From Anaspis maculata (taxonomy: Eukaryota > Arthropoda > Insecta > Coleoptera > Scraptiidae), in contig OX421965.1 in NCBI GenBank assembly GCA_949128115.1, positions 8,525,420-8,589,419 on the forward strand: a stretch of 64,000 bases of DNA, read 5' to 3'. The translations under genes were made by a program, and so were the position numbers. Below the pieces are notes generated by a model. That model saw only the letters and a program-made list of their open reading frames with translations, was not told where the DNA came from and did no database searches. Below, piece after piece: positions 1 through 12,767 of the stretch; position 1 is the first letter of the stretch, and each line of letters opens with the position of its first letter.

Positions 1-1399
1 ATAATCCACCTACTATGTATAAGTATCTATACCTACGCGTACTTATAGGTACGTACAGGTAAGTGTAACAAGTTCGAGTGTGATCTTTTTTGAGGCGTCT
101 GTATTTGACTACCTACCCACTTAGTTCCATTCAGAACATGGCGTCGCGTCGCTCAATTTTCGAATTTTTAGCAAGTGCTTTGAACCAAGAATTAGCCGTT
201 TTGGTTCTCCACTGTTCTTTTGTATTTTTACGAGTCAAATTAACCTAATTGGCATATAAGACGAATGAGTTGCACACTTGACTTGCTTTTGAAACGAGAC
301 GCTTCCATTCACTTGGTGCATTAGATTTTCTTGTACGTACGAGTGAAAATGTCCAGGTCATCAAAATACGAAGTGTGTAAATCGGTTTTGGAAGCTTCAT
401 TCAGGGAAATTCATCCCTGTCTATAGGTGCTTGATGTCACGACTCTTGCCTCGTCGCCGATCTTTTTTATGGGACTCGCGACTCTTCCAACATAAATCTT
501 TTCACGGCAGTTCATTGGACTGGGATAATGGCGTCCAAGTTTTCAGAAATAATACGTAGGACGACTCCATTACACAGCTCAAGTACTTGTATAATGTATA
601 AAGCGAACGGCTTCCGAAGCGACTCTACTGGGCTAGGTCACTGGATATTGCATGCGTACACTACTTCGGTTTGATTCCTCCCCTCGCATATTAGATCGTG
701 CTGCCGGCCGGCATGTCGGCCATTTTTCCATCGAACCTTGTAAAAATACCCGGCGTGCGAGCATTGGGAAACGCCACTTGCGATGATCATCATTATTAGA
801 AATAATTTTGTGACTGTACTTTCGCAGGCTGCCGACAACAAACGTGGATCAGGGTGGCAGCACCCTGAAACACGATAAGTTTCAGGGCAGTAACCTGAAC
901 GGCGAGAAGCCTCAACACAGCAAACCCACGCCGACCTGGACATGGAACAAACCGAGCCCAAGCAGGAAGGAGGCGACATCGGCAAGTCCCTCCCGCGCCT
1001 CTTCCCCTCTAACCTCCGCAACTGAAATTTCTCCCACTAAACGGGAGAGTGGGGGAGTACAGACGCTACGCGAGCAGCAAAGCCGACGGCCGAAAGAAAA
1101 GGATCGCACATCGGACTAACACAACGGGCTAGAGAAAGATGAACTGATGCAGCACGTAGACCAACCGAATTCGCCCCTGCAGACACACCTGACGCAGCAG
1201 AAACCCATGTGTGCGCACTTCTGCTACGTGTTCTCCCCGTACCTTTCGTATAATATAGTGGTTTAGAATAAAGCCAACAGCTTTCCAGTCACAAGAACCA
1301 CGGTAAAAAAAAATGAAACAAACAGATATGAAACAATTTGTATCCATCGTTTATAGTTCACTCAAAAATCATACAGCACTGTTACAAATCAATTTTTTT
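1..1399. other. No gene recognised
   Basis: The open frames here are short, overlap on both strands and show no family motif. A GC-rich patch near 1560-1670 contains imperfect inverted GC words around GTCCCGGGGGC and GTCCCGGGGAC, but I cannot assign it. This is flanking DNA downstream of the minus-strand prothymosin-like gene. Confidence 0.4.
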
Positions 1400-2525
1400 T
1401 TCTACAGATCATTTTTATTTAAGTAGACAAACAGCTCGTATATCTGAACATTACTCTGTAGTTAGTAGTAAAAATATAATATTCGAGCGAACTCAATCAC
1501 TCTCACAAAGAATAAACCAGCTGGAATGAATCGGGCCAAACACTTCAGTCAGTCACGCGGTGGACGTCCCGGGGGCGCCCGCGTCGCTCAGGCCTCTGCG
1601 AAAGTATCAACTGCAAACTCGTTTTGACTAGGACGAAGCGGCGCGGGTCCCGGGGACGCGGCCCCTCGTCACTCGAAATGAACATATTTGGCAGTGTGTA
1701 GTACAAAAAAGATGCGACGACTAGCACCTTTGAACAATTTTCCTAAATAAAAATACATCCGTCTTCTATATTCAATAAAAATCATTGTAATAAAAAATCA
1801 CCAAGACAAGAGAAAATTATAGTAATATTACAATATTGGTATTTTATCATACATACAGTAACACACGGATCTAAAAACAGATTAGACTATTTGCTAGCCT
1901 ACAAGTTAACACCTTATTGCCCTTCTGCGCTCGACGTAACGACAGCGACCCTTACACAATAACGGCCGCCGCCATCAATAAAATATATCTTGTAAGTTTT
2001 GGCAGGCCTTCTAGAAAGAACGCCGTGGGTCTGAGATATTTTCTTTCAAACATTTTTTTTTGTACAATTGATTAAAAAACAAAAAAGAAAACACTGTATG
2101 TTATTAAGAGACAAACTTAATCTAAATTTATACCTATCTTTACATAAAATGGACATTTTTTACAAATCGAAGGGGATACGTAGTAATAAGTTAGAAGAGT
2201 CAGGTACCGCGGGTTACACGCAGTTCACGCACGGTCACTGAACAGTTCTGGCTCGAGCAAAGGTCGCGAGGTAGCCTGTGGCCAATAGAAGGTTCTTCTG
2301 CTTGTACTCTTTAAAGTGGTATAGGTGGGTGTGTGAACATGTTTCTCTCTAATGTGGGGGGGGGGGGGCAATGGTGGTTTACTGTGTTTTCGGTGGGGGT
2401 GGTTTTGGGACTGGATCTTTGGATAAATAACTTAAAAAATTATCAGGTGGCCACAAAGTATCTCGGGGCTTTACACTGAGTCCTTCACAGGTTGTACGCG
2501 TGGATTCTGCCGCCACATCTGTGCC
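1400..2525 (-). other. Candidate 3' UTR of the prothymosin-like gene
   Basis: The stretch follows the minus-strand stop codon at 2526-2528. The best minus-strand AATAAA downstream is at 1414-1419, which would give a 3' UTR of about 1.1 kb. Transcript evidence is not available, so the end is inferred. A run of 13 G on the plus strand (C in the mRNA) lies inside it. Confidence 0.35.
2356..2368. repeat. G13 homopolymer
   Basis: Thirteen consecutive G residues on the plus strand. In the inferred transcript this would be a C13 tract in the 3' UTR. Confidence 0.9.
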
Positions 2526-5500
2526 CTATGCATCGTCTTCTTCGTCGTCCACGCCTTCCTCTCCTTCGACATCTTCTTCGTCGTCATCTGAAACCGAAAC
2601 AATCAAAACACCTGCACACGACAACGCTCGAATTGATACCGACCTTCGCCCTCTAATTCCTCGTCGTCGCCTTCGGGGAGCTCCTCTTCCTCGTCGTCTT
2701 CCTCTCCTTCAACGCCCTCTTCTTCTTCTTCGTCCAGCTCTTCGCCTTCCGATCCGGCACCATTTTCCTCTTTCCTCGCTTTCTTGACCTCTTCGGTTTT
2801 CTCCTGGAAAAATCACAATGTTACTACTCTTGACGATCAAGGCGGAAAACGAAATTTTGGCAGAATGAAACGTAATTCATATACCGTGCACGCCGGAGCA
2901 TCTTCACACGGGTTCGTTTACCTCTCGCGGCTCAACAATGACTACACTTGACACCGCTGATCCATAAAGCCTTTTCCAGTGGAGTACTACTGATGAATTA
3001 CTGCGAATCAAATTTTTTCGCTTTGCCGATTTTAATGGCCTTGTAAAACAAGAGAAGTTACAAAATTTCAAAAAATTAGGCCTTTGGTGGTGGTGGTGGT
3101 AGTAGTAGTATCAGTAGTAATACCTACCAGCCAGTGTTACCTCATAAATCAAGTGTTATGTTTCGTCTTGTTTACTTCCGACACGACTTAATCAGCTAAG
3201 TTCATTCAGCCATCCAATTAACACCTTTTTGGGAGTACAATAGACGCTTCCAGACAGAAACCTGTTGCGAGATATTCGACTTTTCTCTACGTACGTAAGT
3301 GACCCGACTGTTCGATTTTACCAAAAATTCTGACTCTTGCAATTACATACAGGGTTCCAATGAAGTTATTAGGGAGATGCAATTCTTTCAAATGCACAGT
3401 CGACACAAGTCGATTTTGTCGAAGTTTTGTCATTCAATTTGCTCAAAAATCTTAGATGACAACAAAGCCGAAAGTAGGACCCAACTTGGAAAATTTCGAA
3501 ACTCTTACCAATGGGCGCATTCATAAGTCAGAACAGTTGTGGAGCACTTCTACGCCATTGGTCAAAATTAAAATTTCGACGAATCGCGTGGAAGTGCTCC
3601 ACAACTGTGGTGACTTACGAACGCGGCAATGCTTCGCAAAAAGTTACTTACATTTTACATTTACAATAATTTCGCGATTTCACTGATTTTTTGACGACAG
3701 CGAGAAAAGCAGTATGCCATGAGCTGGAATTGCGAAGGAACAAGCAATTCTAGTAATTTCCATAATTCTATCTCATCATGCTAACTGCCTGGTTTTTCTT
3801 GAACTTGTCGAGGAAACGAATTCAAATACTAGAGCCTTCGTAGAGCTCACATATCTTTTATTCGATTTTTTGCGTTCATTTAGGCCCTGAAAAAAATTGA
3901 GAAAATTTCGCGTGACGTCACGCGTTCCGAAACCAAGGTACGTTAAGAGATGGCGCCAGATAAAGCTGGATTCTCAGATGCGAATATTCGGACAGAAAGT
4001 GCGATTTTGTATGGCAAATTTTGAATTCGAGGGCTCTGATTGACCAGTATGAGAACTTTTGACATGAAATTTTGCATCTGGGAATCCAGCTTTATCTGGC
4101 GCCATCTGTTAACGTACCTTGGTCTCAGGATGCGTGACGTCACGCGAAATTTCTTCAATTTTTTTTCGGGGCCTAAATGAGCGCGAAAAATCAAATAAAA
4201 AATATGTGAGCTCTGCGAAGGCTCTAGTATTTAAATTATTTTTCTTCTCAAAATCCGTGGAACCCCATTGGTGAAATCGTCAAATACTGAAAATGGGATG
4301 GCCTGCGCATTTTTCTCCAAGTAGAAACTTTTGAGAAGCTTTACTCATGTCCATTTTCCCTGGCGCGCAAATACGAGGGACGCCCACTGCATTTTCTGAA
4401 TGGATGGTTCATGTCGCTTTTCGTACGCATAAAAAATTGGGCGTGTTTTGAAAAACCGGGTTGGCAATTTGACGCAATTATTTGAGAAAACTTCATACAG
4501 TGTGAGCAAGAAACGGAATTTGAGTAAGCTGGGATCGTGGGCAGGGATGACAGAGATATTTGCGTCACTAAGTCAGTTTTATGCCATTTCATCAGTTCAG
4601 GCAAATGATACTGGTGGGGGTCATTGTTTTTTTTTTGTCATTGAGTCCGTTTGGCAAAGAGCTCACGTCCTCACAGCTTAGTTCAACTTCTTTTTGTCCA
4701 TAGAAAATGTATCTATAGTTTTAATGAACCCACAAAATAAATAATCGGTTAAAAAATTGAGTCAAAAAATTGTGAAGCCCAATAATCGTTCGTGAAACCG
4801 TTAAGGCCGAGGATTCCCATTCTCCAGCTGCTGCTGTCCCATGCCGGAACACCTTCCCGCGCGGTGCAGCAACGGTTCGGGGCAAGCAACGCTTGCACAC
4901 AAAAGGGCGGGAAACGCGCGGCTGCGAAGCGCCGGCCGGCCGGCACGCTTCTATTTCCATCGCGCGTCATCATCAGTGCCCCAACGGAAGAAGAAGAAGA
5001 AAACAAAAATCTCAAAACGACCGGAAATGCGAGCGAATGGCCGAAGATGTTACGCATGGCGTGCCTTCTCCTTCAAGAGAGAAAGAGGGGAGAGCGCGAG
5101 CGGGAGGAAAATCCGTAACAACGCGCGGGATGCCGGTGATGGCGGGGAACACACAGCAATGTTCGCAATGACAACGAAGAAAATGAGTGAAAGGCATATG
5201 CATAGCTTTACGATAACAGCGGGGTCACTTTATGGCAGATAAAAGGATCTTGACTGAAAAATTGTGTACGGTGGGAAACAAGACGTTCAACAGCGAGTAT
5301 CATCGCGGCCGGCGTGGTCCCTACAAGCCGCTTAGCTTTTGTCAACAAGTGAGCGTTGCGTCGTTCGGAGGCGACGCTGAAATTAGTAAGAAAGCTGCGT
5401 TATTTTACTTTTCTGGCACAAATTTCGCGAAATTTCCCGTGAATTGCGTTTGGCAAGCAGGAAAATGCGGAAGCGTAGCCTCGCGCGGGGTGACGCCAGC

Positions 5501-6041
5501 GCCGCTATTGATTTCGCCATATTGAATCCGGCAAGCGATGCTAGCCTCGCCTCAGGGTGACGCGCTTCGCGCCGTATCTGGCGGGATGCTCCAAGAGACC
5601 GTGTGTTTACAACACAAAACCACGCGTAGCGCTTCCAGAATTTCCTGCAAAAGGCGTCCGAAATTCCGCATCCAGCAGGCTGGTCAATATGCGTCAGTTA
5701 CGCGGTAAATCAAAGGTGCACGTTCACATGGCAACAAGCGTTGGCCAAGTACCCACACACATACACACGAGGCGCCGCCGATTTAAAAGGCGCTTACTCC
5801 GCGATTCCGACGAACGCACCCGGCTTACGACGACGCCGCCAACGCCAGCAGTCTTCGTCGCCCCCCAACGGCGGCCCCCTTCTTGAAAAACAAAGCAACA
5901 CAACAAAATAAATGCACATCGCCGTCGCACACTTACCTCCGCCGGCCGCTTCGTTCCCTTGATTTCGCACTTGGCGCCGTCCGCACTTTTGTCGTTGTCG
6001 ATCTTTTCGACCGCAACCTCGTTGTTCTCCTTGGAACTCAT
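2526..6041 (-). CDS. Prothymosin-alpha-like acidic nuclear protein, 3 exons
   Basis: The minus-strand exons are 5937-6041 (35 codons, start MSSKENNEVAVEK), 2644-2803 and 2526-2587. Joining them gives about 108 residues, close to the ~110 of vertebrate prothymosin alpha. The first splice falls between codons: ...KRPAE is followed by EKTEEVKKARKEENG. The second uses a GTCGGT donor and a TTTCAG acceptor and splits a GAT codon. After residue ~50 the protein is almost only Glu, Asp and Gly, ending EEDDA. The family are disordered, highly acidic nuclear proteins that bind histones and chromatin-remodelling partners. The basic patch KKARK at ~42-46 may help nuclear import; the C-terminal KKQK-type signal of vertebrates is absent. 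The plus-strand Ser-rich frame over exons 2 and 3 is an antisense shadow. Intron 1 is 3.1 kb and carries two foldback repeats. Assignment rests on composition, length and exon layout, because acidic proteins diverge quickly. Confidence 0.8.
3523..3618. repeat. Short hairpin repeat in intron 1 of the prothymosin-like gene
   Basis: Inverted arms share GTTGTGGAGCACTTC and its complement GAAGTGCTCCACAAC around a short loop. It looks like a small foldback MITE. Confidence 0.75.
3819..4237. mobile_element. Foldback MITE (~419 bp) in intron 1
   Basis: Arms of about 150 bp pair end to end: AATTCAAATACTAGAGCC at the left and its near complement at the right. Each arm carries CGTGACGTCACGCG and the phrase GATAAAGCTGGATTC or its complement. 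No coding capacity is seen. Confidence 0.8.
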
Positions 6042-6480
6042 TTTTATATTGGGTATTCCTTGTGTGTGGTGCAGGTTTTACTACCTCGTAAACTTGACGT
6101 TCGCGAACGGTTGAGAGCGCACTACTGACCGGCGAGCCGCTGGCTTCGTTCAAAATTTAAGATGGCGCCGCTCGAACCGACCGCGGCCGTCCCCAGCCGA
6201 ATTACCGGCTTTCGCACCGGCGACGAATTTGTGCGGGCGGCCGGGCCACTTTTAAAGGACAAATTGTGCGAAAATTTTCGAGCTGAAAATCGTCGAGATC
6301 GCTCCAGCAGTTTTCGGGAAATCATTTTTCTCGTGTCGGAAAATGAGGGTTTCGAGAGCGCGGGGCATGGGAGGAGCACCGCTTCGAGATTCCGGAGGCG
6401 CGGTATAGGTATGCCTCCGCCAGGGGCGCTGTTTAAATCGATTCGCGCCGAAAAATTCTTCGACTTTTTCTGATAAACAC
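4790..6480. promoter_or_regulatory. GC/CpG-rich promoter and first-intron region of the prothymosin-like gene
   Basis: This stretch is clearly richer in G+C and CpG than the surrounding DNA. It spans the first coding exon (5937-6041), the start of intron 1 and the sequence upstream of the ATG. No TATA box is obvious at a useful distance, fitting a broad CpG-type housekeeping promoter. Several overlapping Arg/Ala-rich open frames here are most likely a by-product of the base composition. Confidence 0.45.
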
Positions 6481-6807
6481 AGCTTATTTGATGCATGGGA
6501 ATTTATTCTTTGAGACCTAATTTGATTCTAGAAAACTAATCTTGATATTTTGCCCATAAAGAATGGCCCAATTTATTCAACCTTGGGTTCTTACTACAGA
6601 ATGTTACAAGAGGTGAGAGATGCTTTCTTTTTACCACAAAACTCAGACTCACTGATCTGATCTAAATTAGAAAGAGAAAAAGCGAGAGATCACATGCGCG
6701 AAAGTGAAATACCACTAAAACTTAGGTCAGAATACTTAGTTTAGGTTGTAAAAGGAAAGCACCTAAGAGCCTTAGCCTAAGGGGTAGGCAAAATAATAAT
6801 AGTTGGA
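6481..6807. other. No gene recognised
   Basis: AT-rich spacer between the GC-rich promoter region and the MITE that begins at 6808. Confidence 0.4.
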
Positions 6808-7237
6808 GCCCGATTGCACAAACGTGGTATCAAATTTTTTAGTTCGGTACCAAACAGCGGTTCAAATATTTAAAAGTGAAACAAAATGCAAATCCGATTA
6901 CTTCAAGGAAAGAACATGATGGGAATACAAAATATATGACCCCTTACGATCATTTGTATACAGAAAAAGAGTTGGGGTTAACATGCACTTGTCGCTTATT
7001 TTTTATTACAAAGAAAAGATCTGACAGTTTCGGCAAGATTTGTTCTACAAGCCAAAATAAAGGCTGTCTTATCTGAGTTTTGGTATCCAAATAATCACTT
7101 GAAGCCATATTTTGTATTCCCATCCTAATCTCCCCTTGAAGTAATAACTGATGGGTTCGCATTTTATTCCACTTCAAAAATTTGATCCCGTGTTTAATAC
7201 CGACCTAAAATTTGATACCACCTTTGTGCAATCGGGC
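6808..7237. mobile_element. MITE with long TIRs (430 bp)
   Basis: The left end GCCCGATTGCACAAACGTGG is mirrored at the right by CCACCTTTGTGCAATCGGGC. Sub-terminal sequence TGATACCA and GGAATACAAAATAT is also inverted. No transposase frame is present and no clear target duplication was found. Confidence 0.8.
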
Positions 7238-7589
7238 ATTAGAGTTGTAGGCGTAGCAAAAATCATCAACGCATTGTAGCTATAGTAGGCATTATACCTA
7301 GACCTACCTATCTATTATTTTAAAAATGCTACAGCTTTTGGACCACATTTATTCAACGAGCAGGACAGGTTGCACTTTTACAAATCAAGAGCAAATTCAG
7401 AGATAAGTCAATGAAATTCTTACCATAAAAATATTACCTGGATTTGATTCGAAACATTAAGTAGGTACCTACCTACTTTCCATGGTGATTCCTTATTTCC
7501 AAATTTTCCATGCTCCATGCTTTCATGCTTACCTCACAATGAACATTTTTGGTTAATAAAGGACGGAGTTGTATTGGTAAAATAAGCGT

Positions 7590-7835
7590 TGCGAAATCAA
7601 TCATCCCTGTGGGTCTATTCCTTGACGGATTCTTACCATTTTGGTCTCTTTCGAAAGCTACAAGGATGTAGTTTGATTTGAGCTTATTGGCATTTCCAAA
7701 ATCCATTTTTTTTTCTATTTTTGGATTTTGGAAATGCCAGTGGGTTCAAACCAAAGTACATCCTTGTAGCTTTCGAAAGAGACCACAATGGTAAGAATCC
7801 GTCAAGGAATAAACCCACAGGGATTGATTTCACAA
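7590..7835. repeat. Long hairpin (~245 bp)
   Basis: Arms of about 115 bp containing TTGGTCTCTTTCGAAAGCTA and its complement meet at a T-rich loop near 7714. Pairing is close to complete. Confidence 0.8.
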
Positions 7836-7998
7836 ATCTTACTCATTTGACAAACGAACGCAAGCACACTGTAGTAGGAAAATAGTATTGGAGTTGAAAT
7901 GTCTCTTTTCTGGGACTCCGTCACGTTTGGAGAAGATTTTAAGCACCAGCTAGCAATGAATAATAGAGCTTTGGGGTCATTTTCAAAAATTCGTAACT

Positions 7999-8213
7999 AT
8001 ATCCCATATACACTTTCTATTTTCAGTAGAATGACTTTTTGGAGCAAAAATAAAGTGACAAGCTGGGGGCCACGACTGCGGCTGATGGCACCTGCAAAGT
8101 TTTGGAGCGAAACTATCAGCGGCCATCGGCCGTATTCTCCCAGCGCTCCAGCTTGTCGCTTCATTTTTGCTCCAAAAAGTCATTCTACTGAAAACAGAAA
8201 GTGTATGGGATAT
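7999..8213. repeat. Foldback MITE (~215 bp)
   Basis: The arms ATATCCCATATACACTTTCT and AGAAAGTGTATGGGATAT pair, followed inward by TGACTTTTTGGAGCAAAAAT and its complement. The loop near 8100 is GC-rich. Confidence 0.8.
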
Positions 8214-11200
8214 ACTTGGGTACCCGTGATCGTACCGCTGTGGAATTTTTGTTGAAAGGAAATTGAAATTATCCTTTGAATATAACCTGCTCGTATGTGA
8301 GTTCATGTATTTTCATAAGAACGAAGACTTGTCCGCATGTCGTAACTTTTTTAATTCAGCCGGCTTGTGAAATTCAGCGCTTCATCGACGACGCCGCGCC
8401 ACACTGAATTTAGCCCAAGAAAAATAGATTTTGACCTCAAAAAAAAATACTGTAGTCGTGAAAATTACAGGTTTTGTTCAGAATTTTGTGCTCTTTCCAA
8501 ATTTTTGGGTTTTAGAAAAATCCCAGCGGAGGCTTTTTTTAGAGCTGTCAAAAATCTGAAGACTTATAATTCCGAACAATTTTAAATTAAGCTTGATTTT
8601 TCATGAGATTTCAAGTACCTATATACACAGTTATGTGGAGACTGCAAATGTTGAGAATGAACATTTGAACAATTCTGAACTGAACACGATGAAAAATTTC
8701 ATAGTTCTATTGGAATATTTCGATTTGTTCTGTCAAATGTATTGCAACGTACCTTTGCAACTACAAAAGACAAATAAAATCAAACCAAACCAAAAGCAAA
8801 GGTAGTCACTCTCGAGGGGTGGTTCCGTCCCAGTCTAGGGTTAGGGGTGTCTCTGGTTAATAACAACACGACAAAATCGGCACAATTAATATTTATTAAA
8901 AATTGAATAGATTTGACAGAAATGTGAACTATGAATGGATGAATTAAATTGATGAGAATTTGAAGTATAATTGATAATTTAGATAAGATTTAATAGAAAT
9001 AAAAATAATTTAGAATGAAGAAATTCAAATGACTAATTCGAAGTAAATTATTACAAGATTTGGACAAAAGATCATACTGTATATGAGTGTTTTAATAAAC
9101 ACAAGAAGGTAAGATAATAATAATTTCCTGAAGGGAAATGAAGCTCAAGAGTATAATAATTAAATTTGAGATTCCTGAAGGGAAAACTATACAGCAAAAT
9201 TGGACTTATGGGTGGCAATATTTAATACAGGTCCGTACTCAACTTAGCAATGTAAACAGTGCAATAACAATATAGCGCAGTTTAGACAAATGCAATTTCG
9301 CTAATTTCCTTTTGTAGGAACAAAAGAAAAAAAAATAGATGGTCTGATAAAATGCTAGTGACTAAACGGTCTAAAATTCACTCTCAACGCTGAGTATAAC
9401 TGAAAACAAAACGGCAAACTGTTGGAGCTACTAGGTAAGTATCACTGTAAATCGAGCTGTAAATTTATTTTTCGGTACCGAGGGCCCTAGGTCGCAGTGC
9501 ACAGCTAGCAATTCGCAATAGACCATATTAATTATTCTCACTTTCCCCTTCCACTAGTCATTTGTAAGTTAGGTATGTGCCTGTGACCATGCGCACTGCA
9601 GTAGATCTCGCGCGTCACAGTATGCATAGAAAACGGAACTTTGCTGTCGCTGTCAGAATTTACGATTTCAAGGTGTTTTCTTGATTCTTGGGACGTTTTA
9701 ACATTTTTAACCATACTATTACGTGACGGCTGACGCTCGGTTCGCTTTCAAGCGCTGTCAAAATTCTCGTTAGCGGAAGTTGTGCAATAAAATATGGCGG
9801 GTAATTTGAAATTGTTTTGGATTCAAAAACCCCATTCTAAATTGCTTCGCATAAACTTCACAGCAAGATTTTCCATTTCATTATGGTGAAAAGTAGATCG
9901 CAGGTGTTTCTTTTTACACACTTGCTATGTTATACATTCGTTGAAATTGTCAATTTGCACCTTGAATTGATCATTTTACAAAGTCATTCAACATGCATAT
10001 TCTTATGGGAGTTTCAACCCAGCACATGTGGTTGTCTCTCTCCCCGATCTGCGACTGCGCTCTGAATAAATAATATGGTCAATTAAGTTTCTAAATTTAC
10101 AGAAGCCGACGGTATGTGGCGCCAACAGCGAAACTCACGCAAGTATTCCCTAATTTTTCCCTAGAATAGACCGAGCTTATATTAGCACTTATCTGAGATC
10201 CTTTTTGTGACGTATTTCGACGCACGTATGGCACTGGTGCGGGGTGAACTTGCCAGTACGGTCCTGTACGATGTCTGCTACCTACTAGTTGGGTGTTCTT
10301 AGCGAAATTTCAGGTTTCTGGACTTCCAAATTTCATGTGCTGTGATGCGTAGTACTCGTCCACAGTTAAGAGGAATCCGCACGAACCAGGAAGAAATCAG
10401 AATCGAATAACAAGCAGAAAATCATCGGCAGATAAAAACGGAAAATATAAAAACCCTAAAAGAAAAGCACAGTTATAGTTTCTTCCATCAGATTTCCCAG
10501 CACAGCAATACTACCTTAACGAATAAGGGTTTTCCTTCACAATAATTTCGCAATAATCGCTGCAGTAATAATTGTAGGTACCTACTTCCAATAACGACGA
10601 CAAGGAGAATCTTCCGAATCGAAGAAAACGAGCGCTGAAATTTCCTCTTAACAAGTAACACACACGCGAAGAACGATTTCCAATTTCTGGCTTTAGAAAA
10701 ATAATTAATTTCGACGATTTTCGAGCCAAGCTTTCGACGGCGGTGCTACAGCGGTTCTTCACGCAGCGAGAGGCGGGCAAAAAGTGATAAAAAGCAAAAG
10801 AACTTCTCTGATAACCGCTCGAAGAACAATAGGCAAAACCTTATCGCGACTGTACTGCTGTTTCTTCGCGCTGATTTTCACCTACTTCAGCGGCTCTAAA
10901 CCAATTTAAACATTTTTGGAACCTCCGATTTCTTCGCGAATTTTTACCCGTTACAGTATATGATACAGGAAAAATAGTAAAAAATCGCTGGAACCTTGGA
11001 AAAAATATAGACGTCCTGAAAATTTGACATTCTGTTTAGACTTGAATGCTCTACTACACACCCAGAATTGACAGAAATCCCACCCCGGGGTTTTGAGTTA
11101 TCGGAGGGGGAGTAATCAATTGCAACTCAAAATGGAGGGGATGAAACCTGTTAATCCATTGGATGCAAATAATACATCGCAATTCGACGCATCATATCTC

Positions 11201-11640
11201 TTTGATACCATTTTGGCACAAAAAGTGTCGATCATTGTTGAGGGGGGGTCGTGGGAGGGGCAAAGCTCGGCTAGGTGGTTCTTTTTGTTTTCCTGGTCAT
11301 AATATAGAACCGATCACAAGTTTGGTATCTTTTCCGACTAAATTCAAACTCCTGACCTCGAATCCGATGTGTAAATTTTAATGAAAACAAGTTTGAACAA
11401 ATCAACTTGAAAAAACTTGTTTTTTCTTTGACAATTTTGACAGTTTTGTTTTCACTGTTAGAGGTCTGAAATCCTCGAAAATATTTCAAGAGCCATTAGA
11501 TTCAAGTGTCTTTTTCACGAAAATCATTCACTCAACGTATTGTCAAGAATATGACAGAAGGGCCATAGGGGAAAGGCTCATCCCTTAAGTACGAATTATT
11601 TTATTAGGTATAAATTATAATAATTCATAAATTGCCTTCA
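8214..11640. other. Long stretch without a recognisable gene
   Basis: All frames are short and without family motifs. Between ~8880 and 9200 the DNA is very AT-rich with direct words such as AGGGAAA and TAATAATT. The words GACCATATTA (~9522) and TAATATGGTC (~10070) are mirror images and could be ends of a ~550 bp element, but they are too short to call. Otherwise I see only unassigned intergenic DNA. Confidence 0.4.
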
Positions 11641-11749
11641 GCAAAAAGAACGAGGTGCTACAGGAAATGCTGATACTGCAAACGATGCGCTTTGAAGTTT
11701 ATGTCTCGTGTGGCACTAAGTTCACCAGCACCAGGAAACGGGCATCAAT

Positions 11750-11975
11750 CTGATTGGTCTACGATGTCTCCCGTTGCCTATAAATCTAGAAGTATCCATA
11801 GCTCTGGATCGAATTCATTTTTGTAATTGCGGCGGGCCGCTATGCCCGTCGGCGTCTAAATTAATAATTAATTGTTCATTTTATTATTACTTTATTGTCA
11901 TACGGATTGTGTTCGGGCTTATTTTCATGTCGTCTCGGGTGTCGGTGTGTAATTAAAATGTGTGTTAATAAAACG
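11750..11975 (+). promoter_or_regulatory. Compact CCAAT/TATA/poly(A) unit, possible solo LTR
   Basis: An inverted CCAAT word (ATTGG, ~11754) is followed by TATAAA (11779-11784) and, about 190 bp later, by AATAAA (11967-11972). Promoter and poly(A) signal this close together, with no ORF, resemble the U3-R part of an LTR retroelement. I could not fix LTR ends, a primer-binding site or a second LTR, so this is tentative. Confidence 0.22.
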
Positions 11976-12024
11976 ATATAAAACTTCACCGTGTTCTCCT
12001 CCAAACCTTCCACCCTGCTTGCAA

Positions 12025-12418
12025 ACACTCTCTATCTTTTAGTGCAAGAATCCAATATGGCGGCCATAAGGAAAAAAAGCTGACTGTCATAGTTTGAAAT
12101 CTAGAAGGCCTGGAAAATTTCTGTCGACGTTATTCGACTCGGAGTGATCAAAAACATAAAACTACCAAGTTTGATTGAAATAGGTTGAATGGTTGGTAAG
12201 ATGAAAAATAATTTCTGAAATCAGAATTTTTAGTTTTTTTCGTGATAAATCGGGAACCAACCAAAATATTCAAAGTTTCTTTTCAGATTCTCAATCGCCA
12301 CAAAAATGCGCATCTTTTTTCTTATTTAACCGACCTCGTATCTTTTACCGTTACCGTTTCCATGATACCAATGGTGAGCATCGAAATTTTCACCACGACC
12401 CTGTATACCTAACCTATT
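12025..12418. mobile_element. Solo arm of the 51.6-54.1 kb foldback family
   Basis: It closely follows both arms of the element at 51600-54124, including AATATGGCGGCCATAAG, the CTAGAAGGCCTG word and the terminal ACCCTGTATA. Only one arm is present, ending at the family terminus. It is a fragment or one-armed derivative. Confidence 0.75.
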
Positions 12419-12767
12419 CCAGCATAACCTTGGATCTGTCAGACAGGTTTGTCACCATACCAATCGAACCAAAGCAAAATCCCCCAGCGACTGTCACGTT
12501 CCTGGCGGTCAAAAGGTGAACCAAATTCCATGCAATCGCCCTATTGTAAATTTTTCAATTATTTTCAGAAATTTTTTTAGAAAAAATGCAAAAAATGCGA
12601 CAACCTGTATATGGCAAGAAATGGAAAATTATACTTGACATATTCAGGAACAAGGAAAAAATTGTTTCAGGGAAGTTTTGTCTTTTTTAAATTATGAAGG
12701 GGAGGAAAGTTTTGAATGGGGGGGAGGAGGGGTATCCGTTTCGCGTGAACAGTATGGACACCCTGTA

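Noticed and set aside
2500..2787. Plus-strand Ser/Pro-rich ORF
   Set aside because: It is the antisense of the acidic GAA/GAC/GAG codons of the prothymosin-like exons 2 and 3.
4841..5242. Arg/Ala-rich ORFs in the GC-rich region
   Set aside because: Several frames on both strands are open together, as expected from high G+C, and none shows conservation-like motifs.
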